Under the pieces are notes generated by a model, which was not told where the DNA came from, searched no databases, and worked only from the letters and a program-made list of their open reading frames with translations. Below, in pieces: positions 37,846-46,732 of a DNA stretch of 64,000 bases; the first letter of the stretch is position 1; each line of letters opens with the position of its first letter. The stretch spans positions 1,488,001 through 1,552,000 of the forward strand of contig NZ_CP049869.1 in assembly GCF_011300455.1 (NCBI RefSeq), given 5' to 3'. The stretch is from Sphingomonas piscis. GTDB taxonomy: Bacteria; Pseudomonadota; Alphaproteobacteria; Sphingomonadales; Sphingomonadaceae. A program made the position numbers and the translations under genes.

Positions 37846-39309
37846 TCAGCCGCCCGCGATCTTGCGCTGGCGGCGGCGCTGGATGGAGGAGCCGATCCCC
37901 ATCGCCTCACGATATTTCACGACGGTTCGGCGCGCGACGTCGTAGCCGCGGTCCTTGAGCATTGCAGCGATGGCATCGTCGCTGAGTATGTCGTCTTCCT
38001 TGGCGATGACGTCGGCGATGGCAGCCTTAACGGCGCTTGCCGACGCCGCGTCGCCGCCATCCTCGCCGCCCCCGACGCCCGACATGAAGAAATATTTCAG
38101 TTCGAACAGGCCACGGTCGCACATCAGATACTTATTGGATGTTACCCGGCTGACGGTGGATTCGTGCATTTCGATCGCTTCGGCGACCTCGCGGAGGGTG
38201 AGCGGCTTGAGGCCGGAAACGCCACGCTCGAAGAAACCCTGCTGCCGCTTCACGATCTCACCGACGACCTTGACGATGGTGCGGGCGCGCTGGTCGAGTG
38301 CCTTCACCAGCCAGCCGGCGCTGGCGAGGCAGTCGCTCAGCCAGGCGCGCGACGCCTTATCTTGCGGGCCGGTCTTGAGCTCCTGATAATAGCGCCGGTT
38401 GACCAGCAGGCGCGGTAAGGTGGCGCCGTTTAGTTCGACCGCATAGCCACCGCCGGTGCGCCGAACGAACACATCGGGCGTGACCCCCTCGGCTGCAGCT
38501 TGCGAGAATTGGCAGCCGGGCTTCGGATCGTACGCTCGAAGCTCGCGGATCATGTCGGCAAGATCCTCGTCATCGACCCCGCAGATGCGCTTGAGGTCGT
38601 TCAGGCGGCCCTTGGACAGGAGTTCGAGATTGTCGATCAGCCGCGCCATAGCCGGATCGTAGCGGTCGGCCGCCTTCGCCTGCAGCGCCAGGCATTCGGC
38701 GAGGCTGCGGGCGCCGACGCCTGCGGGCTCAAGCCCCTGCACCAAAGCGAGCGCCGCCTCGACGGTGGCGAGCGGGGCACCGGTGCGTTCGGCGACGTCG
38801 GCCAGCGGAATGTCGAGATAGCCGGTGTCTTCCAGCGCTTCGCAGATCAGGCGCGCTAGGTCTCCGACCGGGCCGGAGGCGCCGTGAAGCTGGTCCTGGA
38901 GATGTTCGGCGAGCGAACCGGCAGCATATTCGAGCCGGTCGAAGTCGAACGCCTCCTCGCCGCCGCCCGAGGTTGCGACATCGGAGAAGCTGTCGGTTTC
39001 CAGCGCTTCCCGCTCCCAGTCCATGTCGAGCGGCTGGTCGCCTTGAGCGGCACCGGAAATGAGGTCGTCGGCGCCGGGATCGTCGGGCGCGTCGAAGTCG
39101 TCTCCTTCGATTTCGGGCGCGGGCGCTTCGCCACCTGGCTCGTCGTCGTCGGAGCGGCTTTCCAACAGTGGGTTCTTCGACAACTCCTCGGCGATGAAGG
39201 CTTCAAGCTCCAGATTGCTGAGCTGGAGCAGCTTGATCGCTTGGGTCAGCTGCGGAGTGAGGACCAGCGACTGGGAGACGCGGATGTCGAGGCGCGGGCC
39301 GAGCCCCAT
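37846..39309 (-). CDS. rpoN: RNA polymerase sigma-54 factor
   Basis: A 487-residue sigma-54. The activator-interacting region I is at the N-terminus (SQSLVLTPQLTQAIKLLQLSN). An acidic region II follows (about 55-120), then the core-binding domain, and the RpoN box ARRTVVKYREAMGI at the C-terminus contacts the -24 element. Region II has many Asp and Glu, as usual. The neighbours rnd-lptC-lptA-lptB-rpoN form the widespread alphaproteobacterial order. It lies 9 bp from lptB. Any sigma-54 promoter in the window would be of interest, but none was convincingly found. Confidence 0.95.
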   Translation of the reverse strand: MGLGPRLDIRVSQSLVLTPQLTQAIKLLQLSNLELEAFIAEELSKNPLLESRSDDDEPGGEAPAPEIEGDDFDAPDDPGADDLISGAAQGDQPLDMDWEREALETDSFSDVATSGGGEEAFDFDRLEYAAGSLAEHLQDQLHGASGPVGDLARLICEALEDTGYLDIPLADVAERTGAPLATVEAALALVQGLEPAGVGARSLAECLALQAKAADRYDPAMARLIDNLELLSKGRLNDLKRICGVDDEDLADMIRELRAYDPKPGCQFSQAAAEGVTPDVFVRRTGGGYAVELNGATLPRLLVNRRYYQELKTGPQDKASRAWLSDCLASAGWLVKALDQRARTIVKVVGEIVKRQQGFFERGVSGLKPLTLREVAEAIEMHESTVSRVTSNKYLMCDRGLFELKYFFMSGVGGGEDGGDAASASAVKAAIADVIAKEDDILSDDAIAAMLKDRGYDVARRTVVKYREAMGIGSSIQRRRQRKIAGG

Positions 39310-39318
39310 GGCAAACCC

Positions 39319-40089
<771 letters not shown>

Positions 40090-40102
40090 CGGGCTTCGTT
40101 CG

Positions 40103-40636
40103 CTAGCTGCGTTTCGGAACGGTGAAGTGACCGGTCACCCGGCCGCCGCTCTGGCCGATCCCGGGACCGCCGCCGTCAATCACCGCGCGGCCCGTGTTGA
40201 GGTCGATCACCAATCGGGAACCGTTCACCTGGCTGCCCTGACGGTTCAGCTGGACGCCGCCGACCAGGGTGATCAGTTTGCGCTGCAGATCGTAGATACC
40301 GAAATCGCCCCGTGCCGTTTCGGACGGGCTGGTGACGACCACGCCGCCGGCTGCATCGAGCCGCTGAATCTGGACTCCGCCCTGGCTGGAATAAGCGACG
40401 GTCAGCCTTTCCGTATCCATGGTGAGGTCAGCCTGCTTCACATGGACGTTGCCCACGAACAGCGCGCGGTCCGCCCGTTCCTGAACCTCGATCCGGTCCG
40501 CGGCGACATCAACCGGGGCGTCGCTGTCGTGCCCTTTGAGCGCGGACACAGGGCCACCGTTCTGGGCTAACGCGGCCGCGCCGACGCCCAGCAGGAGCGA
40601 TGCAAGGATGGTGCCGGTCCGCCGCATAACCCTCAT
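40103..40636 (-). CDS. lptA: LptA/OstA family LPS transport protein
   Basis: A 177-residue periplasmic protein. A signal peptide (TGTILASLLLGVGAAALAQ) is followed by an OstA-like jellyroll with DAPVDVAADRIEVQERADRAL near residue 40 and GNVHVKQADLTMDTERLTV near 62, the conserved beta strands that bind LPS. It overlaps lptC by 4 bp at its 5' end. It bridges the inner-membrane LptB2FGC and the outer-membrane LptDE. The short length is normal for this group. Confidence 0.92.
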   Translation of the reverse strand: MRVMRRTGTILASLLLGVGAAALAQNGGPVSALKGHDSDAPVDVAADRIEVQERADRALFVGNVHVKQADLTMDTERLTVAYSSQGGVQIQRLDAAGGVVVTSPSETARGDFGIYDLQRKLITLVGGVQLNRQGSQVNGSRLVIDLNTGRAVIDGGGPGIGQSGGRVTGHFTVPKRS

Positions 40637-41271
40637 CTGACCGCCCCTTGCACGATTTTCAAGCGAGCGCGGCCATCAAGCACAACCTTGCGCTCCCCAA
40701 GGTCAGCGCGAAGCCGGTCGGCGCGGAACTGCCCGAGAGTCATGCTGCCTTCGACCGGACCGTCGCTGACCGCCGTCCGTTCCTTCATGCTGACATGGAG
40801 ATCGCGGGTCTGGATCCGGTAATCGTCCGGCCCGATCACGCGGACGGGACCGTCGACTGCAACCGTCTGCTGCTCGATATTGTAGCGGCCCTTGTTGGCG
40901 CCGATCAGCACCGGGCCTTGGGTCAGGCCCAGCCGCGCAAGCATCCCCGTGATGTCGACGATGGGCACGTTGGAACTGGGCTGAACCGCGCGATTGGCGC
41001 TGATCAGGAATTTCTGTCCCCTATTGTCCTCACCGACGTAGCGCGCCGATTCCACGCGCATCCGCTCCGGCGCATTCTCGACCTTTTTCTTGTCGAGGAT
41101 GAAGCTGACGTCTCCGCTCCGGTCGAGCGGTGCAAGCGCCAGGAAAGCGACCAGTACGCCCACCGCACTCGGCAAGCCGATCTTGGCAAAGCGGACCAGC
41201 TTGTCGTGCCGGCTGCCCGGCACCGCCCAATCCTGCCGCTGCCGCCGTTCGCGGGTCGCAGCCTCAGACAT
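40633..41271 (-). CDS. lptC: LPS export protein LptC
   Basis: A 212-residue bitopic inner-membrane protein. A basic cytoplasmic N-terminus (about 1-30) is followed by one transmembrane helix (about 33-52) and a periplasmic beta-jellyroll with NAPERMRVESARYVGEDNRG near 65. It hands LPS from LptFG to LptA. Sequence similarity is low across the family, so the call rests on domain shape plus the lptA-lptB neighbours. It lies 5 bp after rnd and overlaps lptA by 4 bp. Confidence 0.9.
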   Translation of the reverse strand: MSEAATRERRQRQDWAVPGSRHDKLVRFAKIGLPSAVGVLVAFLALAPLDRSGDVSFILDKKKVENAPERMRVESARYVGEDNRGQKFLISANRAVQPSSNVPIVDITGMLARLGLTQGPVLIGANKGRYNIEQQTVAVDGPVRVIGPDDYRIQTRDLHVSMKERTAVSDGPVEGSMTLGQFRADRLRADLGERKVVLDGRARLKIVQGAVR

Positions 41272-41276
41272 AAGGG

Positions 41277-41900
41277 TCAGCCATCATGAGCAAAAATGTC
41301 CTGCTCGGGCCAGCCGGCAAGGTCGAGCATTGCCCGCGCCGGCAGGAAGTCGAAACAGGCCTGGGCAAGCTCCGTCCGCTCTTCGCGCTGCAGGCGCTCA
41401 TCGAGCCGTTCCTTCAGCGCATGGAGGAATCGGACGTCGCTTGCCGCATATTCCTTTTGCGCGTCGCTGAGCTCGGGCGCGCCCCAGTCGCTGGTCTGCT
41501 GCTGCTTGGAGATTTCGTGGCCGAGCAATTCCTTGACCAGATCCTTGAGGCCGTGGCGGTCCGTGTAGGTGCGAACCAGGCGGCTGGCCGTGCGCGTGCA
41601 GTAAAGAGGCGCTGCCATGAAGCCGAGGTAGGCGCGCATGATCCCGATATCGAAGCGGGCGAAATGGTAGAGCTTGAGCCGGTTGGGATCCTCAAGCAGG
41701 GCGCGCAGCCGCGGCGCCGCATAAGTGCTTCCGCGGGCGAAGCGGACGAGATGCTCGTCGCCGTGGCCGTCGGACAGTTGGACGAGGCACAAGCGGTCGC
41801 GGCCGGGGATCAGGCCCATGGCCTCCGTATCGACCGCAATCGGCCCATCGGCGAACGTCACCTCCGGCCCAAGATCTTCTTCGTGCAAGTAAACTGCCAT
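41277..41900 (-). CDS. rnd: Ribonuclease D-like 3'-5' exonuclease
   Basis: A 207-residue DEDD exonuclease without the HRDC domains of E. coli RNase D, as usual for this short alphaproteobacterial form. The catalytic acids sit in AVDTEAMGL near residue 25, HFARFDIGIM near 85 and YAASDVRFL near 155, giving the DEDDy set. ATG 41900 is preferred because a longer reading to 42536 is only the complement of the glycine-rich cold-shock gene. It starts the rnd-lptC-lptA-lptB-rpoN cluster and is divergent from the cold-shock gene. RNase D forms act in tRNA 3'-end processing. Confidence 0.93.
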   Translation of the reverse strand: MAVYLHEEDLGPEVTFADGPIAVDTEAMGLIPGRDRLCLVQLSDGHGDEHLVRFARGSTYAAPRLRALLEDPNRLKLYHFARFDIGIMRAYLGFMAAPLYCTRTASRLVRTYTDRHGLKDLVKELLGHEISKQQQTSDWGAPELSDAQKEYAASDVRFLHALKERLDERLQREERTELAQACFDFLPARAMLDLAGWPEQDIFAHDG

Positions 41901-42116
41901 TCGCCAATACCAACCTTGTTCGGCCACCTTGATTGCGGCGCTTCTAGCCGCCGGAGCGGCGCTCCTGCCAGCCTTAGACGATGAATCACTAGAGCAGGCC
42001 CACTTTTTGCTGTAAGCGGTGAACAGTGCGTGAGCAGAATCGCGCACGACCGATTGCGCTTTCGGGCCCGGCGCGGTGGTTGTTTCGAATACGGGCACAA
42101 GGAAGTTTATACCGGC

Positions 42117-42950
42117 ATGGGTTTCGATAGAGGGCGCAAAGGCGATCGTGGCGGTCGCGGCAGGGACAAGCGCGACGGTTTTGGCGGCGATGAGTTCGGT
42201 GGTGGTGGTTTCGGCGGCGACCGCGGCGGATTCGGCGGCGGCGGTGATCGCTTCGGCGGTGGTGGCGGCGGCTATGGCGGCGGTGGCGGCGGTGGCTTCG
42301 GCGCACCGCGCGGCGGCGGCTTTGGTGGCGGCGGCGATCGTGGCGGCTTCGGCGGCGGCGGCGGCGGTGGTTTCCGCGGCGGCGGCGGTGGCGGCGGCGG
42401 CTTTCGTGGCGGCGGCGGTGGCGGCATGCCCCCGCAGGTGGTCGGCGAAGGCAAGGGCACCGTTAAGTTCTTCAACCCGCAAAAGGGCTTCGGCTTCATC
42501 GTCCGTGAGGACGGCGGCGAAGACGTGTTCGTGCACATCTCGGCCGTCGAGCAGGCGGGTCTCACCGACCTTGCCGACGGTCAGCCGCTGGAGTTCACGC
42601 TAGTGGACCGCGGCGGCCGCATCTCGGCGACCAACCTCAAGATCGACGGCGAGCCGATGGCGGTTGAGCGCAGCGGCGGCGGCGCGGCTCCGGGTGGCCC
42701 CGGTGGTGATCGCGGCCCGCAGCGTCAGCTGACCGGTGAAAAGGCGAGCGGAACGGTTAAGTTCTTCAACGCGATGAAGGGCTTCGGCTTCATTCAGCGC
42801 GACGATGGACAGCCGGATGCATTCGTTCACATCTCGGCGGTCGAGCGTGCAGGCATGCCGACGCTCAACGAGGGCGATCGCCTGGAGTTCGAGATCGAGG
42901 TCGATCGCCGTGGCAAATATGCGGCGGTGAACCTGTCGCCGGCGCAGTAA
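42117..42950 (+). CDS. Glycine-rich protein with two cold-shock domains
   Basis: A 277-residue nucleic-acid-binding protein. Residues 1-105 are low-complexity, mostly Gly with Phe, Arg and Asp in FGGGG, DRGG and FRGG units. Two cold-shock domains follow, about 110-177 and 207-277, each with the RNP1 motif (KGFGFI) and RNP2 region (VFVHISAVE and AFVHISAVE). The start at 42117 has GGAAG 11 nt upstream; a 29-residue upstream extension has no glycine character and is rejected. The order, with the disordered RGG-like tail before the domains, is unusual. An intrinsic terminator follows. The 216-bp region between it and rnd presumably holds both promoters; no clear hexamers were identified there. 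Confidence 0.9.
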   Translation: MGFDRGRKGDRGGRGRDKRDGFGGDEFGGGGFGGDRGGFGGGGDRFGGGGGGYGGGGGGGFGAPRGGGFGGGGDRGGFGGGGGGGFRGGGGGGGGFRGGGGGGMPPQVVGEGKGTVKFFNPQKGFGFIVREDGGEDVFVHISAVEQAGLTDLADGQPLEFTLVDRGGRISATNLKIDGEPMAVERSGGGAAPGGPGGDRGPQRQLTGEKASGTVKFFNAMKGFGFIQRDDGQPDAFVHISAVERAGMPTLNEGDRLEFEIEVDRRGKYAAVNLSPAQ

Positions 42951-42971
42951 GCTTTCGGCATTTCGGATAAG

Positions 42972-43004
42972 AGGCCCGCTGGAGCGATCCGGCGGGCCTT
43001 TTTT
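42972..43004 (+). terminator. Intrinsic terminator after cold-shock gene
   Basis: AGGCCCGCTGG at 42972-42982 pairs with CCGGCGGGCCT at 42989-42999 (11 bp, one G-T wobble), with an AGCGAT loop and a run of six T from 42999 to 43004. This is a textbook rho-independent terminator 21 bp after the stop. Confidence 0.92.
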
Positions 43005-43033
43005 GTTGCGCTGAGTTGGTGCAGGCGGGGGGT

Positions 43034-43572
43034 ATGAAGCTCGACCTTGCCACGCCCGCCGACATCCCCGTCCTGCACAGCCTTATCGAAAGTGCCTACC
43101 GCGGCGAAAGTGCGCGTCACGGCTGGACGCACGAAGCCGACCTGCTCGACGGGCAGCGGACGGACGAGGATGAGCTTCGAGACATGATCGGGGATCCCGC
43201 CCAGCATATCCTCATCCATCGCGGCGGCGCGGGAGCCGATGCCTGTATCGCGATTGCCGAAAAGAGCGATGGATTGGTCTACCTCGGCATGATCACGGTG
43301 GATCCGGACCGGCAGGGTGGCGGGCTTGGCAAGGCGCTGCTTCAAGGGCGGAAGATTTCGCGGTGCAGTCGCTTGGAGCATCCCGGGCGGAAATGAGCGT
43401 AATCGAGCGGCGCACCGAACTCGTGGCGTGGTACGAACGGCGGGGCTACCGTCTTACCGGCGAACGGCGGCCGTTTCCGGTCGAGGATCCGAGAGCGGGA
43501 CTGCCGAGGGCGGACGACCTCGATTTCGTGGTGATGGAGAAGGCGCTCAGGTCGCCAGCTTCTGCAGGTTAG
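43034..43572 (+). pseudogene. GNAT N-acetyltransferase, interrupted by a one-base frameshift
   Basis: ATG 43034 (MKLDLATPADIPVLHSL, RBS GGGGGG) opens a GNAT domain with YLGMITVDPDRQGGGLGKALL, the acetyl-CoA motif A, at about 43279-43344. The frame then continues wrongly and stops at 43396. From about 43350 the next frame continues as AEDFAVQSLGASRAEM, then ELVAWYERRGY and FVVMEKAL, which is the normal GNAT C-terminus, ending at 43572. Restoring one G to the GGG run at 43346-43348 gives one protein of about 179 residues. Either the gene is a recent pseudogene or one G was missed. The last 26 bp overlap the DNA ligase gene on the other strand. The substrate is unknown. Confidence 0.8.
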
Positions 43573-45157
43573 CTAGGAGATCGGCTTCGTTCGCCGGCTT
43601 GTCGTTGCGAATTCGGCTGACCCGGGGGAAGCGCATTGCCAAGCCGGATTTGTGGCGCTTGCTGGCGTGAATGGAATCGAATGCGACCTCCAGAACGAGC
43701 GACTTTTCGACCTCGCGGACGGGACCGAACCTCTTCTCCGTGTGGCTGCGGATCCAGCGATCGAGCCATTTCAGTTCCTCGTCGGTAAAACCGAAATAGG
43801 CCTTGCCGACCGGCGACAGCTCGCCGCCTTCTTCGGGCGGCGCGGTCCAGCAGCCGAAGGTGAAATCGCTGTAATAGCTCGAGCGTTTGCCGTTGCCGCG
43901 CTGGGCATACATCAGCACGCAGTCGGCGGTCAGCGGATCGCGCTTCCACTTGTACCAGAGGTTCGCCTTGCGCCCCGTGACATAGGGACTGTCGCGGCGC
44001 TTCAGCATCATGCCTTCGATGCTTTCGTCGCGGGCCTGGGCGCGGATGTCGGCGAGCTGGTCGAAGCTGTCGGCCTGGATCAGCTGCGAGAGATCGAAGC
44101 GGGCGGGGTCGAGGCGCGGCATGAAGGCTTCGAGCCGCGCGCGCCGCTCCGACCAGGGCAGCGGGCGCAGGTCGTCGTCGCCGTCGAGCAGGATGTCGTA
44201 TAGGCGGACGAAGGCGGGATAATCCTGCCGCATCTTGGCGCTGACCGTCTTTCGGCCAAGCCGTTGCTGAAGCGCGTTGAAGCTCGCCGCCTCGCCGCCG
44301 TGCGACTCCATACCCTGGCCGGAGCCGCGCACCAGCAGCTCGCCATCGAGCACCGCATGCTCGTGGAAGGCCTCGGCTATGTCGGGAAAGCTTCGGGAGA
44401 TGTCGTCGCCGGTGCGGCTGTAGAGGCGGGTCTCGCCGCCGGCATGGACAAGCTGGACTCGGATACCGTCCCACTTCCACTCGGCGGCATAATCGTCGAG
44501 CGAGAGCTGCGCATCCTCCAATGGGTGCGCAAGCATGAAAGGGCGGAAAACCGGCAGGTCCTTTGCGGAGGGCTGCTCGCTGCGCCCCTCCGCCCAGTCG
44601 AATAATTCCGTGTAGGGCGGCGGAATGCCGTGCCACACCTCTTCCACCGCCTCGACCTCCAAGCCGAAGGCATCGGCAAGAGCCTGCTTGGCGAGGCGGG
44701 CGTTGATGCCGACGCGAAGCTCCCCGGTGGCCAGCTTCAGCAGGGCATAACGGCCGGAAGCGTCGAGATGGTCGAGCATGCCGGCGAGAATGGCTGGGGC
44801 ATCCATTCGGCCGGCGGACCGAAGCCGCTCCACCGCGGCGCTGATGGTGATGGTGCCGTCGTCGAGGTCAGGCGGCTCGCCCTCCGGCACCGGCCACAGC
44901 AAGGACACAGTCTCCGCCATGTCGCCGACGTAATCGCGGCTCATGTACAAAAGGACGGGGTCGACGCGCTGTTCGGCGATAGTACGGACGGCGACATGCT
45001 TCACCGCCGGAATGTCGATCTCGCCAGTCAGCGCGGCGAGACCATAGCCACGGTCGGGATCGGGAGTGGCGCGGAGATAGTCGCCGATGAGCTTCAGCTT
45101 GCCGTTACGCGACCGCGTGTAGACGAGCTTGTCCAGCAGCTGTGAAAAGGCGCGCAT
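43547..45157 (-). CDS. ATP-dependent DNA ligase
   Basis: A 536-residue ligase. An N-terminal helical domain (about 1-200) is followed by the nucleotidyltransferase domain with the adenylated lysine at 228 in EWKWDGIR (KxDG), ARCRG-like RLYSRTGDD near 245, LDGELLV near 272 and YKWKRDPL near 425, then an OB domain to the end. This size and layout match bacterial ligases that usually sit with an exonuclease, a DEXH helicase and a metallophosphoesterase in a DNA-repair cassette. Those partners are absent here, as both neighbours are unrelated. The role is probably repair, alongside NAD-dependent LigA elsewhere. Confidence 0.92.
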   Translation of the reverse strand: MRAFSQLLDKLVYTRSRNGKLKLIGDYLRATPDPDRGYGLAALTGEIDIPAVKHVAVRTIAEQRVDPVLLYMSRDYVGDMAETVSLLWPVPEGEPPDLDDGTITISAAVERLRSAGRMDAPAILAGMLDHLDASGRYALLKLATGELRVGINARLAKQALADAFGLEVEAVEEVWHGIPPPYTELFDWAEGRSEQPSAKDLPVFRPFMLAHPLEDAQLSLDDYAAEWKWDGIRVQLVHAGGETRLYSRTGDDISRSFPDIAEAFHEHAVLDGELLVRGSGQGMESHGGEAASFNALQQRLGRKTVSAKMRQDYPAFVRLYDILLDGDDDLRPLPWSERRARLEAFMPRLDPARFDLSQLIQADSFDQLADIRAQARDESIEGMMLKRRDSPYVTGRKANLWYKWKRDPLTADCVLMYAQRGNGKRSSYYSDFTFGCWTAPPEEGGELSPVGKAYFGFTDEELKWLDRWIRSHTEKRFGPVREVEKSLVLEVAFDSIHASKRHKSGLAMRFPRVSRIRNDKPANEADLLANLQKLAT

Positions 45158-45199
45158 CGCTCACGATAATGCGCGAGCGGCATAACGGTGCCGAAACGC

Positions 45200-45508
45200 T
45201 TAGCGGAGGCGCAACGCCAGCGCCGCCAGCATGGCGGTCGTGTCGGCAGGGGAGCGACAGGCAATTGCCTCGTCGACATGCTCAAGGCAGCTGCGTACGG
45301 CCACGCGATGTCCCGGGAGCAGGGCCATCTGCGCCGAGCAACGGGCGAGCTGTTCAAGCGCGCTCATGCCGTTCACCGAGGCGATCTTTCGGATTTCATC
45401 CATTCGGGCATGAAGGTCCAAGGGGGACAGACGCGGCCCACGTTCCTGGACTTCGGCGACGCAGCGCCCGATCCGTGTCCGCGCTGCATCCAGCGATTCG
45501 CTTGTCAT
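45200..45508 (-). CDS. Hypothetical protein
   Basis: A 102-residue, mostly helical soluble protein. The sequence starts [16 protein letters not shown], has a central [17 protein letters not shown] and ends with repeated Ala/Leu. Four Cys residues are spread along it with no zinc-finger pattern. A GAGGGG lies 9 nt upstream of the ATG. It is 42 bp upstream of the DNA ligase gene on the same strand and could be co-transcribed. No family is recognised. It is probably a real gene because composition and codon use match the neighbours. Confidence 0.6.
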   Translation of the reverse strand: MTSESLDAARTRIGRCVAEVQERGPRLSPLDLHARMDEIRKIASVNGMSALEQLARCSAQMALLPGHRVAVRSCLEHVDEAIACRSPADTTAMLAALALRLR

Positions 45509-45616
45509 GCCTTTGCCCCTCTCGGTACCGATGGTGGCCCAACTAGGTTAAGGGGCTGTTACAGCTTCGCGTCGCTTGACTTTTGGAGTGGGCAGCGCCA
45601 GAGAGCGCCCGACGTG

Positions 45617-45643
45617 AGCGGCGCAGAGCCGCTCTTTCTTTTT
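45617..45643 (+). promoter_or_regulatory. Terminator-like hairpin in the rpmG leader
   Basis: AGCGGC (45617-45622) and GCCGCT (45628-45633) form a 6-bp stem with a GCAGA loop, followed by the pyrimidine tract CTTTCTTTTT. It ends 22 bp before the L33 start. No plus-strand gene lies upstream for over 2 kb, so it is more likely a leader attenuator than a read-through terminator. A TTGACT at 45576-45581 upstream is a possible -35 element; the -10 is not clear. Confidence 0.5.
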
Positions 45644-45664
45644 GCGAATCTCAGGACTCGAACG

Positions 45665-45832
45665 ATGGCCAAGCCGGCAACCGTCAAGATCAAGCTCGTC
45701 AGCACCGCCGACACCGGCTTCTTCTACGTGACCAAGAAGAACCCGCGCAACCAGACCGAGAAGATGTCGTTCCGCAAGTACGACCCGGTCGCGCGCAAGC
45801 ACGTCGAGTTCAAGGAAGCCAAGATCAAGTAA
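45665..45832 (+). CDS. rpmG: 50S ribosomal protein L33
   Basis: A 55-residue ribosomal protein with the typical [22 protein letters not shown] opening split by the family's GxFY turn, and [18 protein letters not shown] at the end. There is no Cys at all, so this is the zinc-independent form. The start ATG at 45665 gives the exact family length. It is monocistronic. A CGGCCG/CGGCCG hairpin at 45841-45857 just after the stop may end the transcript, although it lacks a T run. Confidence 0.95.
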   Translation: MAKPATVKIKLVSTADTGFFYVTKKNPRNQTEKMSFRKYDPVARKHVEFKEAKIK

Positions 45833-46032
45833 GCTTCCAGCGGCCGCTCCACGGCCGTCTGTCAGTCTTCCCGCCGCCGACTATGGCAGCCAGTGCGCTG
45901 CGCGCCCGGTTGTGCAGTCCATCTTTGAATTGCGCGCCCCGCGCGTCGGTGCGCTGAGCGCCTTCGGGAACCAACCGCCCCTCGATCCATTTCCTGTTTA
46001 ACGGCGATTAGTCGCTGAACAGGGAACAAAAA

Positions 46033-46715
46033 ATGAAGCTGAAAATGCTTTCGGCTGCGGTGGCGCTTGCCTGCGCGGCCCCGGTCCACGCGCAAGTGCT
46101 GAGCCAGACCGTGACGTCGGACATCACCGGCGTCGCCAATCAATTTTCTGGTTTTGACAGTGCGTTGGGATCGTTAAACTCGGTTCGGTTCACGGGCACC
46201 ATCAGCGATCATCGTTTTCTTGAGATTTTCTCCCCGAAGGGCCATTCGGGAGCACGAGCCAGCCGGTGACGATCACCTCGTCGGGGCTCGGCTCGATCGT
46301 CTTCCCCGATGGTACTGCCTTGGCGACGGCTCAATTATTCGGAGAAACGGTCAGCACGGCGCCAATGGCGAACGTGATGGCGGCAGGCGCTTTCGACATC
46401 TTGTTCACCAGCGGGCTTGAACGGTTTCTTGCAGGCTCTTGGGGACTGCCCTTGAACGCGATTGCTGACGTCAGCCATGCCGCAGTCTCCCCAGGCGCAC
46501 AGTCCCTGTCCCTCGTCCAGCCGGGTTGTTCAGGGGGACGAGGCTGCTTGTCGTCCGGGCCAGCCTTCGAGGGGACCTTCACCTTCAACTATAATCCGGC
46601 GGTTTCATCGGTTCCCGAGCCGTCGAGCTGGGCGATGATGATCTTCGGTTTCGGCGCCGTCGGCTGGGTAGCGCGGCGTCGGCGGCGGACGGGTCCGCAG
46701 GTCCGCGTTGCCTAA
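46033..46715 (+). pseudogene. PEP-CTERM sorted secreted protein, interrupted by a one-base frameshift
   Basis: The first frame (46033 to 46269) gives a signal peptide (MKLKMLSAAVALACAAPVHAQ) and SDITGVANQFSGFDSALGSLNSVRF, of the choice-of-anchor type. It stops after KGHSGARASR. The next frame restores a plausible continuation (PFGSTSQPVTITSSGLGSIVF) from about 46242 to 46715 if one G is added to GGG at 46239-46241. The C-terminus has the sorting signal VPEPSSWAMMIFGFGAVGW followed by a basic end (RRRRR), as recognised by exosortase. No exosortase gene is in the window. Probably an intact gene with one missed base. The function is unknown, perhaps an extracellular matrix or surface protein. 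Confidence 0.82.
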
Positions 46716-46732
46716 ACCTGGCGCGCGGGTCG

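Noticed and set aside
42180..42430. Repetitive DNA that could be mistaken for a CRISPR or minisatellite array
   Set aside because: It is in-frame glycine-codon repetition inside the cold-shock gene. There are no uniform direct repeats with unique spacers.
41901..42536. Long minus-strand open frame extending RNase D with Ala/Thr-rich sequence, and Pro-, Ala- and Arg/His-rich frames in the same DNA
   Set aside because: These are complementary or shifted readings of the glycine-rich cold-shock gene. The GGC/GGT repeats have no stops in several frames and give low-complexity nonsense. RNase D has a natural start at 41900.
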